Shown: in pieces, positions 27,950 to 39,839 of the stretch
Layout of the letters: each line of letters starts with the position of its first letter
How positions within the stretch are numbered: the stretch's first letter is position 1
Assembly: GCF_048564905.1 (NCBI RefSeq)
Contig: NC_132995.1
Span: 4,910,501-4,974,500 of the forward strand
DNA length: 64,000 bases
Origin: Vicugna pacos
Taxonomy: Eukaryota; Chordata; Mammalia; Artiodactyla; Camelidae
Reading direction: 5' to 3'
Program-made: the position numbers and the translations under genes
Notes under the pieces: generated by a model
The model's input: the letters and a program-made list of their open reading frames with translations, nothing else
Told to the model about the DNA's origin: nothing
The model's database searches: none

Positions 27950-28620
27950 AAGAAATCTCAGGAACACAGTGAGCGACAGAAAGACTTTCATGAGATGCCA
28001 GATCTCACTGAATACAAGAGAATTCTCACAAGTCACCCGATGAGGGCAGAGAAAGGGTACTTTTCCATTAATTTTGGTCTTTGTTAAGTTTCAGAAAACT
28101 TACCCAGAAATCTTTTAAATGCAGTGAATATAGGAAAATTGTCTACTACCAATGTAGCCTAATATTCCCTTAGAAAAAGGCAATATTGAGTTGAAAAGTT
28201 GAAATCATTTCTTGAGAAAAGAAATCCCATTATACATCACACCAAAATGGAACCTTTTGAGTACAACAAATGTTTCTTATAGGCCATCATAAAGTAGTCA
28301 GTTTTCATGAGGAAAAGTCTCACAAATGTTGTGAACGCCTTCCAAACAGTTGAGTTTTCATACCAAAGAACACAGATGACTGAGACTTGTGATAAAGGAT
28401 GCCTCTGGCATGAAGTCCAAACTTACTGTACAGCAGATATTTATTAAGGACTACTATAGTATAATGATGGTAGGAAAGGTGGTTCACATAGAAACAGTTT
28501 CATAATGAAAATTCTGATCCTGTCACATTGCTCTGTATTTATAGAAAGTGTAACAAACAGCTGCTTAACACATATTTTGCATGTTTTATGTATTATATAC
28601 TCTCTTCTTACAATAAAGCT
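27950..28620 (+). other. 3' UTR with decayed finger sequence and poly(A) signal
   Basis: Finger-like pieces continue after the stop (gaacacagtgagcgacag, cagatctcactgaatacaag). An AATAAA lies at 28612-28617. These pieces suggest that the stop cut off an older, longer array. Confidence 0.65.
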
Positions 28621-28673
28621 AGAGAAAGGAAAATGTTATTAAGAAAGTCATAAGGAAGAGAAAATATGTTTAC

Positions 28674-28835
28674 AGTACTGCCCTAGTTGGGAGGGCACAG
28701 TTCAGTGGTAGAGCACCTGCTTAGCATGCACAGGGTCCTGGGTTCAATCCCCAGGACCTCTGTGAAAAGAAATAAATAAACCTAATTACCCCACCCCACC
28801 CCCAAGAAAAAGAAAAAAATTATTTAAAGTACTGC
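28674..28835 (+). repeat. Vic-1 type SINE with short target-site duplication
   Basis: The SINE occupies 28682-28827 (ttcagtggtagagcacc, ggttcaatccc, aataaataaacctaattacc). It is flanked by agtactgc at 28674-28681 and 28828-28835. Confidence 0.92.
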
Positions 28836-29035
28836 ACTGTATTTATTAACACTGCAAGTTTACATCAGCTGTTTATAAGATGAATCATCTCATGCATTGA
28901 TAAAAAAGAATCAGCAATATGATTGCCTCATGATAGCTAGCCTATACACTAATGAATACATTGTTAGAAAATATTTATGGACTACAGTGTTACAGTCGTA
29001 TTCATAATACAGTATTGGGAACACTTACATTTTTT

Positions 29036-29535
29036 AAGATACTGAATATAGTTCCCTGTGCTATACAGCAGGCCCTTGTTGGTTATCCGTTTTATACATT
29101 ATAGTATATATATATAGTATTTAGCATCTACAAATCCCAAACTCTCAATTTATCCTGCCTCTCGCCCCATAAGTTTGTTTTCTATGTCTGTCTGTTTCTG
29201 TTTTGTAAATAAGTTCATTTGTGTCACTTTAGATTCCACATATAAGTGTTATCCTATGTTATTTATTTTTTTGGCTTACTTCACTTAGTATGATAATCTC
29301 TAGACCCATCCAGGTTGCTGCAAATGGAATTATTTCATTCCTTTTTACTACTGAGTAATATTCCATTGTGTGTATATATGTATATATGTCTATATCTCAC
29401 AACTTTTTTATCCAGTCATCTGTCAGTGGACATTTAGGCTGGTGAACATTGGGATGCATGTATCTTTCTGAATTAGAGTTTCCTTGGGACATATGCTCAG
29501 GAGTGGAATTATTGGATCATATGTTGATATCTTCA
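29036..29535 (-). repeat. L1 ORF2/3' region, antisense
   Basis: cctgtgctatacagcaggcc, gtttgttttctatgtctgtc, cttacttcacttagtatgat and gggacatatgctcaggagtg follow the reverse-complement order of a cetartiodactyl L1. The true 3' tail is missing. Confidence 0.9.
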
Positions 29536-30868
29536 GCCTCCTTTTCATCTGGTATGTTACCTCCACTTTTTTTAATGACATTCAGTTTTTTGAAAAGACT
29601 TGGCAATGATCTCATAAAACATTCCCCATTTTGGATTTATCTGATTGTTTCTTTCTGGTATTTTAACTGGTTCGTTTCAGTACATTTGAAAGTTGAGATG
29701 AAATAACAAATAACAAATTCCTAGAAAAAGTAGAAAATGTGAACAACAAATTCAGAGGTCAATTATAAGTCCAGGTTGTTATCAGCTATAAATTGGAGTT
29801 TTCCATGACCCCCTTCCTTTTAAGACTGGATTAACTTTCTGGAGTGGCTCACAGAACTCAGGAAAACAGTTTACTTGCTGGATTACTGGTTTACTGTAAA
29901 AAAATATAACTCAGGAAAATCAAGAGATGCTTAGGGCAGGTATGTGGAAAGCGTTGTGAGGAACTTCCATACTTCCATGCTCTTTCTGGGCACACCATTC
30001 TCCTCAAATGTGCATGTGTTCACAGACTCAGAAGTGCTCCAGACCCTTTCCTTTGGGGTTTTTATGAAGGCTTCATTACACATGTACAGACACACACACA
30101 GATGACTTATTAATTCATCGGCCACTGGGGACTGACAGCCTCTTGCCTACATCTCCTCCCAGAGTGGGGAGGACTGAAAGTTCCATATCTCTCATCATGT
30201 GGCTGGTTCCCCTGGCAACCACCCTCTGTGCAGACCCCCACTACTTTTGGCTTTGAAGTCACCCCGTCAATATAAAGCCAGGTGTGGTTCAAAGGGGCTT
30301 GTTATGATTAACAAAAGACACTTTTAAGACTCATTACTTAGGAAATTCCAAGTATTTCAGGATCTCTATGCTACAAACTAGTCCATTGCACCAGCACACA
30401 CCCTGCAAGGCAGGATCCCTCAGTACAGATGGTTCTCAAAACACATTTTTCCAGACCATGGTCTGCGTATCAACTGAGTAACCCATTGGGAATACATATT
30501 ATTGCCCCCCTCCCCCAGATTCAGAGAGGTCCTATGGTGGGGCTCAGTAATCTAGGTTTTCAACATACACGCCAGAATTTGCTGCAGGCAGACAACAGGC
30601 AGGTCACATTAACATGACTGAGCCTGGATCTCCACTTTGTCACTGGGGAATCACAAACTACCCCTCTGTGAAGAGAAGCTTAAAACACTTCATGTGACAA
30701 CACCAACCCACCGGTGGAGGCATTCAGGTAAAGAGTAACTTTCTCTGATCAACTGACTTTAGTCACTTTGATTTCCCAGCATGTGTAGCAGGCTAGAGTT
30801 TGGAGTATGGCTGGTTGGTTTGATCTATGGAGCCCACCTGATGCTTTCAAAACTACAGGACCTTGTAT
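29536..30868. other. Intergenic, nothing recognised
   Basis: No gene or confident repeat family was found. Small open frames show no family features. Confidence 0.35.
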
Positions 30869-31319
30869 TAAGACAGGCTGGGATCTGGGACGCTTACCAG
30901 AGTGCTTGCACCTGGACAGACGTCCCCTGGAGCAACAGAATAAAAAAAATCAAAACCAAAAAACTATAAGGGAGTAAAAGCTGCACACTTGCTCAGCTGG
31001 AGTAATGATGGACAAAAAAGGCAACACGCCAACGGCCACTTCTGAGGTGTCAAGAGAAAAGCAGGGCGCTGCGCATGATCCCTGCACACAACTCCACCAA
31101 GGGGGTGGACAGACCACCTAAGCTACCCCTTCTGCCCGACCCACAGATCAACCCGTTGTTACCTGTTTTAAGGACCCAAGCAGCGCTCCTGGAGCCAGGA
31201 AAGGTACTTGTTTTTGTCCCCTCCTGCTTCAGCAGGAGCCCCAGTAAATCCTTGCCTGAAATTCTCCTTTAGCCTCTTACCAATTTCTGTTAGAGTCCAA
31301 GGGCCCGCGTTGGTGACGG
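30869..31319 (+). mobile_element. LTR-like fossil, same family as 55825-56390
   Basis: Shares with 55825-56390 a collinear series of blocks: aggctgggatctggga, tgcttgcacctgg, cagcaacagaa, gcatgatccctg, cacctaagc, and agtaaa..cttgcctgaa.ttc. The agtaaa signal and following pyrimidine-rich end suggest an ERV LTR (probably class I). No internal viral sequence adjoins it. Old, no clear flanking duplication. Confidence 0.55.
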
Positions 31320-31699
31320 TGTCTACTTTTTCTGAGTTTAGGAGCCTCAACAGTTCCCATCCTAAGGAGAGGATAAGTGGGTTCCAGGTATTTGCCCCGG
31401 CCCCCTGTCGCTGGCCTGCCGCCAAAACTGGCTCCGTTTCTCTGCGAACTTCGAGCCCATCGCGTCTGGACTTCTTAATACAAAGAAAGCATGTCCTTAC
31501 TGTTGGTGCCTCCCTCCTACTGGCCCCAGGGCTTCCGCTTCCTTTTCCTCTTCCAGGACCTCTGCTTCCAAATATCCTAGCATTACTTCTCTGCTATGCG
31601 TGTGTCTACCGTGTCCCCCGCAGAGCACGCTGCCTTTTATCAGAAGTCTTCCCGGACGTCCTTCCCTGACTAGAGAACGCATTCCCTGCAGTACCAGCA

Positions 31700-32165
31700 A
31701 CCACAGTTCTCGCCTGGCCCACGATGCCCGGGGTCGCTGCGAGGTGCCCCTAACTTCCGTTGTCCAAAGCGGTACGACGGTTATGGCCGTTATAGAAGGG
31801 CCGGCGTTCCAGTGGTCCTGGGGTAGGGATAGACGGCGTCTGATATGCTACTGAGCATGCGTAGCGCCCCTAGCCGGCCGCGTTCTTCCGCAGAAGGGAG
31901 GCGGCACGTACTTCAAGATGGCCGCTCCCGTTGTGAAGTCGCTTGATGGGGGCGGCCATGTTGCTCACCAGGCATCCGCGGTGCGCAGATCTGCTCTTTG
32001 GGTGGATGCGGCCCTTTACGTCAAACTACCCTGAGTGAGCTAGAAAGGGGCCGGGGCCGGAAGCGGAAGTGGGGTGTGGCATCCTTTTAAACCTGTGGCG
32101 CGCTGAGGAGGATTCTAGCTGCTTGGATACAGTTGCTGTGTTGAAGAAAATGCCGAGGGAGGATG
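31700..32165 (+). promoter_or_regulatory. Orphan CpG-island promoter of KRAB-ZNF type
   Basis: This block carries the same elements in the same order as the ZNF promoter at 19.4 kb. They are AAGATGGCCGCTCCC (31915-31929, identical to 19427-19441), inverted gcggccatgttgc (31952), CRE-like TTACGTCA (32016-32023) and GCGGAAGTGG (about 32063). CpGs are frequent. No KRAB or finger exon follows on the + strand before HAS1, and none precedes it on the - strand. It may be a relic of a lost ZNF gene, or may drive a non-coding RNA. Confidence 0.65.
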
Positions 32166-33156
32166 GTAGGGTGCATAATTGCTGAAGGCAGCCTCGGGGC
32201 GCATGGCAGTTGGCTGGAGGCTCTGACTGTGATGAGTTATCGGAGAGGAGGCTTGGGTGTGAGTGAGTGGCAGAATCAAGAGAGTGGGTCAGCTTTGGGG
32301 ATCTGTTTGGGGCATGGGCCAGCGGGGGCTAAGGATTACTCCTTGGAGACTTGGGAGTCAGTGTTTGAGAAACCTGACGGGCAGTGTGAGTCATTGATAA
32401 CTTCAGTATGGTGTGTCCACGAATGGGGTGACTTGGTTGAGGATGAGACACCACTTGGGCGTGAGTGGTCGGACAGGTTCATTTGTGTTTGTGATTGAGT
32501 AGCTTGTCGGGTTTGTGCGTAGGTCTGAGAACTAAAGTGAATTGGGGGAAGTCTTGATGGGCAGGTGGAAGAGGGGGATGTTCAGTAATTTGAGTTCACC
32601 GCCTCGGATAATGGGAATAAGTTGTCTGGGGGCGTAATTCTCACAGCTGACACGCAGTTTGTTTCGTCGTATCCAATCTCCTACTCAAAGCCTGTTTTCA
32701 ATTCTCCTTTAACCCCAGGTCGTCTTCTCTTCCGACTTTTTCTCTGAAAAATGAGAATACTTTAAAGTGATTGGAGTAAATTAATCTGCAATAATATATG
32801 TTATGAAAGGTGTGGCTTCTGCCTTTTTTATCTCTAAGGTTTTTGTATACTTCACCTGAGTATTTCCTTTCTGGTTGATCATGACGCAGATAGTGAGAAA
32901 TAAGCAGGTTTCCCCCAAAATATGCTGCCTGGAGATGACACTTGTTAAAAAGTGGGTTCCTTATTTTAGGCTTCTTATGCTTTTTGAAAAGTTATAATTA
33001 ATTGAATGATTTCTTATCACTTGAGTTTAACATATACACATCCCTACATTACTAATTTAAAAAATTACTTTTAAGTATTCCATCAAGTAGATGTACTGTG
33101 TAATTTTGTCTGGTGTCACATTAAAACCGTACATAAATTTGTGCAGAACGATCTAT
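32166..33156. other. DNA downstream of the orphan promoter
   Basis: Open frames such as 32163-32498 lack family features. The region changes from GC-rich to AT-rich at about 32.7 kb. No exon recognised. Confidence 0.35.
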
Positions 33157-33402
33157 ATTTTTTAAAAATTGAAGTATAGTTGATTTACAATGTCATATCA
33201 GTTTCTGGTGTGCAGCATAGTGATTCAGTTATATTTTTTCATTATAGGTTATTACATGATATTGAACTTGGTTCCCTGTGCTATACAGTAGGGAAGACTT
33301 GTTTATCCAGAAGACTTTAAAATGGAAAATGTAAACATGCGAGAGTAGAAAGCTTCAAAATTTCTTTTTAATTGAAATATAGTTGATTTACAATGTTGTG
33401 GA
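33157..33402 (-). repeat. L1 3' ends, antisense, two pieces
   Basis: 33157-33310 carries ttgaagtatagttgatttac, ctggtgtgcagcatagtgat and ggttattacatgatattgaa. A second, short piece at 33362-33402 repeats ttgaaatatagttgatttac. Confidence 0.85.
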
Positions 33403-33464
33403 AAGCTTTAAAAATTTTTAAACATTTTGTTGATTTCATTGCTTGCCTTTCCTTTTTCTACCTC

Positions 33465-33631
33465 CTTGGGGATATTTCTTTTTTGGGGGGAGAGTGGGTT
33501 TAATTAGGTTTATTTATTTTTATTTATCTATTTTTCAACAGAGGTACTGGGAATTGAATCCAGGACCTTGTGCATATGAAGCACGCACGGTAGCACTGAG
33601 CTATACCCTCCCCACTCTTGGGAATATTTCT
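33465..33631 (-). repeat. Vic-1 type SINE with target-site duplication
   Basis: The SINE occupies 33480-33616. The flanks cttggggatatttct (33465-33479) and cttgggaatatttct (33617-33631) form a 15-bp duplication with one difference. Confidence 0.92.
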
Positions 33632-34401
33632 AATCAAATATCATCTCATATAATTTCTCCTTAAATAATATGTATCCGTAACAGATTTTAAAAAGACAAT
33701 AGACACCATATCATTATACACAACAACTTAACAATAATTCTCTAATATAGTAGGATTCTCCAAAGAAACAAAACCATTAGTGTATGTGTATATGATTTAT
33801 TACAAGATATTGACTCACATGATTATGGAAGCTGAGAATTTGGAGGTGGAAAGAGTAGGAAAGACTTTTTCCTGATTAATTAGTAATTCTTTTAACTGTT
33901 TCTGAGAACCTCTCCTTTCAGAAGAACACAATATTAACAGCCTAACTTGCCCACATCTGCCACTTCAAGACCTAAATAGCTCCAGAGGGCTTTGAACCAG
34001 ATGTTGGGGACAACAGCTTTTCTGTCAAAGATGTATTTTGCTCATTGAACTTCTGCCCACATCGCCGTCCTGATAACTGCCTCACTAGACCTAGATAAAG
34101 ATGGCCGTTTGTTCTTGGGTGTGGACTATGAAGATACATCTGTGTTCCCAAGATCTACTGCTGGTTCTTACTCTGTTCTCTTGAAAAGAGAGTATTTATT
34201 CAACTGCTAATAATCAGAGGAATTTGGTTGCCCATTACAGTTACGAGGGAGGAAAAAAAAAAAAGAGAGAGAGAGATAGAAAGAGAGAGAAACACCATTA
34301 CCAGGGAGTTTTGTGAATAAATACAGATTCCTGCATCCGCAGTAGATTTTATTAATCAGATGCCTTGATGCTGCAGTGACCTAACACTTTTTTTTTAAAA
34401 T
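33632..34401. other. Intergenic, old unassigned repeats
   Basis: About 33750-33850 (ggattctccaaagaaacaaa, tgactcacatgattatggaa) looks like an old interspersed repeat that I cannot assign. A purine run (aaaagagagagagagataga) lies near 34255-34290. Confidence 0.4.
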
Positions 34402-34475
34402 ACCTCCCCCAGAAATTAACACAATACTGTAAATCACTTATACTTCAATTAAAAAAAAAACCCAAAAACCTCCCC
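34402..34475 (+). repeat. Very short L1 tail insertion
   Basis: aaattaacacaatactgtaa ... cttatacttcaattaaaaaa is an L1 3' tail of about 58 bp at 34410-34467. It is flanked by acctcccc at 34402-34409 and 34468-34475. Confidence 0.8.
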
Positions 34476-35016
34476 AAGTGATTCTGATGGAACAGCATCA
34501 GTTGTAGGTCAACATTTGGGAAACAGTTACCTAGATGGCATTTGGAGCTAGGAGAGGCGTTAGATAGAAATGTGAGGAAAGAACACAGTTGAACAATCCA
34601 CAGCCTGCCCAGATTATGCAACATTTACACCGATTTTCTTTTATCTGGTAGCAGTGGTAACTCATAGGGTGGGGTGAGATAGGAGAGAGCTCTCCAGACT
34701 CTCCTGTCTCTGGAATGTACGTTCTGGAATGAAGGGGACTTCCTGGACTTGAAAAACAAAGATTGTTCAGATGCACTTAGAAATTCACTCTGGGGGAAGC
34801 TCACGGGGAAAATAATCAAGGTCTCCTAGAGGTTCTCTTCCAAATGAGGTCAGATGGCTGAGGACGAGGCAGGACCTCAGTTTCCTTTGTGTTTCAGCTG
34901 CCACAAGGTGGAGCTCAGCTTCTAAGGAGTTAGTTTTCATTAGCACTTGTACAACCTGAATGACACCAAAGCCAGTCACACCAGGATTGTTCACTGCTGC
35001 TGCTATTTCAAGTTGT
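34476..35016. other. Intergenic, nothing recognised
   Basis: No repeat or coding family identified. Confidence 0.35.
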
Positions 35017-35140
35017 TCTTTTTGGGGGGGTGGGGGGAGGTAACTAGGTTTATTTATTTATCTTATTGGTGATACTGGGGATTGAACCCAGACCTCCTGC
35101 ATGCTAGGCAAGCACTCTACCACTGAGCTATACCCTCCCC
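35017..35140 (-). repeat. Vic-1 type SINE, antisense
   Basis: The reverse complement carries B box gggattgaaccc and A box ctaccactgagctatacc, ending in cctcccc, with a tttattt tail region. Confidence 0.92.
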
Positions 35141-35989
35141 ACTACTGCTGCTGCTTTTTGACCCCTCAGCTCTCCCCTTCCTGACTGTGTACTCATGATT
35201 ACAACCGTTGCATCTCATTGCTTAGAATTTACTCTCCTCTGGCTGGAAGGATGGCTGAGGACAGTATTGTTTTAGGTGTATGAATGGTCCAGTCCACTGG
35301 AAGAAGGGGAATGAACTGAGAAGGAAGCTGGCCGTCTCTGCCACATCCTACTCATTTGTCTCCTCAGCATCCCTGTATACTCTTCTCCCCAAACAGAAGT
35401 AGTCCCATCCTTCCCAAGTGTGACACAGCCCCAAAGTTTTATTTTGGCATCTTCGACTCAATCCGATCTAGAAGTGTTTGTGGTGAGCATTCCATAAACT
35501 TAAAAAGAACCCTTAGCTCCCAGAGACCCAATATACAGTAGTGCAATGAGAACTGAGCATCCGCAATGAAAACTTCCAATGAAGAACAGAAAAATGGAGA
35601 GGATATAGTAGGCACTCTTTTGTTGCAATTACCCAAGGCCAGTGGGCAGGAATAGTAAGAGTTTCCTACCCTGGCAGAGCGGGGTGGGAGGGGGACCAGA
35701 TTTCTTAAGAATCCCATTTGGAAGCACTGGTTCTCCTATCTAGAGGATGTACACCATCCTTCACGGCTCCTGGCTTTGCCCTCTTGCCTTTATTAGTTGT
35801 TCTTTATTTTCTATCCTCATACCTTCATTGAGCATTGAAGAATGTACATTTCTTTGGGAACTAAAAAGCATTTCTAGGAGTGAGAATGCAAATGAAATGG
35901 GTAGACTTCCCTGCACTGGAAATGCAAAAACTTTAGGGATGACATGAGGGAAAGGGAGAGGAGGGTGATTGAGTAAGAACAATGGGGTG
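35141..35989. other. Intergenic; holds copy A of a 34-bp repeat
   Basis: 35857-35890 is identical to 37824-37857 in direct orientation. The rest is unassigned. Confidence 0.6.
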
Positions 35990-36096
35990 GCATTTCTCTT
36001 TCTCTTCTGGCTTACTTCACTTAGTATGACAATCTCCAAGTCCATCCAAGTTGTTGCAAATGGCATTATATTATTTTTATGGCTGAGTAGTATTCC

Positions 36097-36131
<35 letters not shown>

Positions 36132-36378
36132 CACAACTTCTTTATCCAGTCCTCTGTCGATGGGCATTTGGGTTGCTTCCATGTCTTGGCTATTGTAAGT
36201 AGTGCTGCTATGAACATTGGGGTGTACGAATCTTCAAATTGGAGTTTCCTCTGGATATATGCCTGGGAGTGCGATTGCTGGATCATAGGGCAAGTCTATT
36301 TTCAGTTTTTTAAGGACTCTCCATGTTTTCCATAATAGCTGCACCAATTTACATTCCCACCAACAGTGTAGGAGGGTT
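35990..36378 (-). repeat. L1 ORF2 fragment, antisense
   Basis: ggcttacttcacttagtatg, ccatccaagttgttgcaaat, cctctgtcgatgggcatttg and ccaccaacagtgtaggaggg match reverse-complement L1 ORF2. A (CA)n tract replaces the usual TA/GT stretch at 36101-36128. Confidence 0.92.
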
Positions 36379-37789
36379 CACAAAGGCCATTTCAGACATC
36401 AGCTGCCAGGAGTCAGGGATTTGTGCAGCACAGGCAAGAACTTGCCTTACCCAGGTCAACCCCAATGTCATTGCCTCCTTGTCTTATCCAGATCAGGCAA
36501 TGGGGCCACTAAGGAGTGGGAGTCTTTTTGAGACTTCTGTTCCTCACCCTAGTCACTTTGCCTCTGTCCATTTTTGCAGATTCTAGTTAATCATGGGACA
36601 TTTGTTAGCAAGGGGAAAAACCCTGCTTATGCCTTTGTAAAGAGGGCTTATGGGAAACATGCCAGGGTCGTGACAAGAAGCCCAGTTTCAGAAAGAACAG
36701 CCAGACTTCTGAAGATCTGGACATTTGTCTGGCAGTTACTCTCTGTGGGGTCCTGTATCTTTGGTTTCTTCTCAGCATCTGGGCCCTTCCCCATGCATTG
36801 TAGTACCCTTTGCCATTCTCTTCATTTGAATTCCCCCAAACACTTTGGGTTTTATTCAACTCCTGGTCACATCCACCCTTGTAATCCTTCCTCCCTTGGG
36901 AGCCTTCTATAATGTGTCTTTTATGTGTGATCCCAAAGATATTTTTGACATAAAACACAAATTTGATAGTGATTCCTCATTTCATCCACATCGTCCTGGC
37001 TTGGGATGCTGTCATGTGTGAAGTCCGGAGCTCTGGCAGCTAACTGGCAGCCATGAGGTAGCAATTTCCAGGAAAAAGACCATCATATTAGGGATGATAA
37101 AGAGGAAGGATGAAAATAAATGTGGTTTTGATGATATTGTTCAGACAGAACTGAACCTACTACTACCCATCTCCAAAACTCTTGTAAAGTAAACCATAAA
37201 TGTTGCCTTAGTTTAAGCCATTGTTAGGTGTAATTGTAAACTGCAAACTGCGTATGATTGAAAGCAGCCTAATTGATACAAGACCTTGGGAATAACGTTT
37301 TTAGGGTGACTGTTTTTACCTCTTTCTCTTTTTCTATATTTCCCCATGTCACCCTGATACCCTCAGATGATACTTTCTTTAAATTTCTTAAAATTTCAGA
37401 AAGACTGCCATCTTTTTCAGTGCAGGTAGTGGCTGATGACTTGATGGCTGCAGCATCCTTTGTTTACTTACACGGCAGGTGGCATTCTTAGCCCACACTG
37501 CGAACAAGTTTTTGTTGGAGTCCCTATTTTCTCTATATGCCATTTGCCCAGTATATTCTCTTGAAAGGCAAGAACCATATCTTCTTTAGTTAAGTAACCT
37601 ACCTGGTAGATGACTTGCACGTTAGCAATTGTGGGAGCATCTGTGATACTGTGATGATAACATGGAATATATATTTGAACTTCATCCCTATTCCTGACAT
37701 AGATCTCCCAAAACCCTTGAAATTCCCAGTGGTGAGAGCAGTAAAGATCTTTTGTTGTGTTAATAAGATAGCTTCTGGCACACCCCTAA
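36379..37789. other. Intergenic, nothing recognised
   Basis: Several short open frames with no family resemblance. Possible old repeats that I cannot name. Confidence 0.35.
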
Positions 37790-38745
37790 GGACAGAAGGA
37801 ACCAATCCTGTAATTAGAGGGCTGGAACTAAAAAGCATTTCTAGGAGTGAGAATGCATCCTCGGATCTCTGGGGGGGGCTGGAAATTGGGCCCCATCACC
37901 AACAGCCAATGATTTAATTAAGCCTCCGTGAAAACTCAAAAGGGTGGGGTTTAGAGAGCTTCCAGGTTGGGGAAAAGCCAGAACACTTCCACGTATCACT
38001 GTGGCGAGCCCAAACTCCATGGGTTCTGTTAAAAAGGAGACAGCGGGTCCAAGATGGAGTCAACTCTGCCAACAAACCGAGACTTAATACCTAACCAACT
38101 GCAGTTTCAGTCCTGCAGAAATGTGACCTTTATGAGCCAACCTGGAATTTCCTGCCCAGGACCGGGAGGTAATCTGCTGATGGACCCCTTCCGTTCCCCT
38201 TTGTGGGGGGTGACCTTGCCTGAGACAATGCATCCTTTGCTAATAATCGCCCCCACCCCTCTGCCTTTAAACACCCTTCTTTTCCTGCAGCTCATGGGAG
38301 CTCCTTTCAGTTTGCTAGATGGGGTGCTGCCTGAAGCATGAATCGTTCAATAAAGCCAATCTGACCTTTAAATTACTCAATTGAATTTTTGCTGTTTAAC
38401 AGCACAGAAGATCCTTTGTTCAGGACCTCACCCTGTGTATCTCTGGCTGTTGATTCATCTCCTTTAATCTCCTTTGTAATAAACCAGTAATGTAGTGAAT
38501 AAGTGGGCTTCCTGAGTTCCGTGAGCCGCTCTTGCAAATTAATCAAACCCAAAATGGGGAGGTCACAGGAACCCATGATTTGTCATCGGTCGGTCAGAAG
38601 CACAAGTGACAACCTGGACTTGGAACTGGCGTCTGAAGTGGGAGGTGGCGTCTGCTGGGCCTGAGCCCTTAACTTTCGGGATCTGATGCTATCCCTGGGT
38701 AGACAGCGTCAGAACTGAATTGTAGGATGGCATCATTCATGTGAG
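37790..38745 (+). mobile_element. Old LTR fossil, interrupted by a second LTR
   Basis: The two halves read as one old ERV LTR: ggaaattgggccccatcacc, ccaatgatttaattaagcct and ttagagagcttccaggttgg, then after the insert ccttttaatctcctttgtaat-like sequence, cgtgagccgctcttgcaaat, atcggtcggtcagaagcaca and acctggacttggaactggcg. Family name not assigned. Probably old, with no internal viral region. Borders approximate. The left part holds copy B of the 34-bp repeat (37824-37857). Confidence 0.55.
38027..38401 (+). mobile_element. Younger LTR-like fossil nested in the older one
   Basis: About 375 bp run from tgttaaa to tttaaca, an inverted-repeat pair of ends. It has an AATAAA at 38349-38354 and no internal viral sequence. 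Probably a class I ERV solo LTR. A flanking duplication is not clear. Confidence 0.55.
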
Positions 38746-39126
38746 CTATTTCTTTGCTGGACTGGAGAGTAATCAAACATTTATTTATAGGCTGATTTTG
38801 CAACATTACTTGGAGGCAGAATTATAAAAACTGGTGCTGGATTTTGGAAGAAATAGCAAGTTGCCCTGAAACTGTAGCTGCATGGACTTTACAGCAAAGA
38901 GTATCATGTATTGCACTATTATTTGTAAACTGTGCTACATATCATTTACACTCAGTAAAACTGATTGCAAACATATGTGTTTATATACAGATACCCTTTT
39001 CCCCGCCTAGAGCTAGCTGTTAAATATTTGCCAGCACACCACAATGCAGAAAGCACATGTGCTTGGGATTCTGTAAGAGCTGTGTTCAAATTCTGACTCT
39101 GTCACTACTTGTGGGACCTTAGAGAA

Positions 39127-39811
39127 GTCACTTCCCTATTTTGTTTTTTTAACTGAGGTATAGTCAATTTGCAATGTTGTGTTAATTTCTGATTACAGCT
39201 TAGCAATTCAGTTATACATACACAAATATTCATTCCTTTTCATATTCTGTTTCATTATAGGCTATTACAAGGTTTTGAATATGGTTCCCTGTGCTATACA
39301 GTAGGACCTTGTTGTTTATCTATTTTATATACAGTAGTTAGTATCTGCAAATCCCAAACTCCTAATTTATCCCTCCCCACCCCCTTTCCCTCCTGAAAAC
39401 CGTAAGTTTGCTTTCTATGTCTGTGACTCTGTCCCTGTTTTGTAAATAAGTTCATTGTGTCCTTGTTTTTAGATTCCACGTATAAGTGACATTATATGAT
39501 ATTTTTCCTTCTCTTTCTGGCTTACTTCATGTATAACCATCTCCAAGGTCCATCCATGTTGCTGCAAATGGTATTATTTCATTCTTTTTTGAGGCTGAGT
39601 AGTAGTCAATTGTCTGTATGCATATATATATATGTATATCTATATACCACAACTTCTTTATCCAGTCATCTGTTGATGTACATTTAGGTTGTTTCCATGT
39701 CTTGGCGATTGTATATAGAGCTGCTATGAACATTGGGGTCCATGTATCTTTTCAAATTAAGAGTTTTCTCTGGATATATGCTCAGGAGTGGGATTGCTGG
39801 ATGTCACTTCC
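39127..39811 (-). repeat. L1 3' end and ORF2, antisense, with 9-bp target-site duplication
   Basis: The L1 copy at 39136-39802 runs from a poly-T stretch through ctatacagtaggaccttgtt to tgctcaggagtgggattgct. It is flanked by gtcacttcc at 39127-39135 and 39803-39811. It split an older MIR (ccttagagaagtcacttccc on the left, caacctcagttttctcttct on the right). Confidence 0.92.
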
Positions 39812-39839
39812 TTTTTTTCAACCTCAGTTTTCTCTTCTT

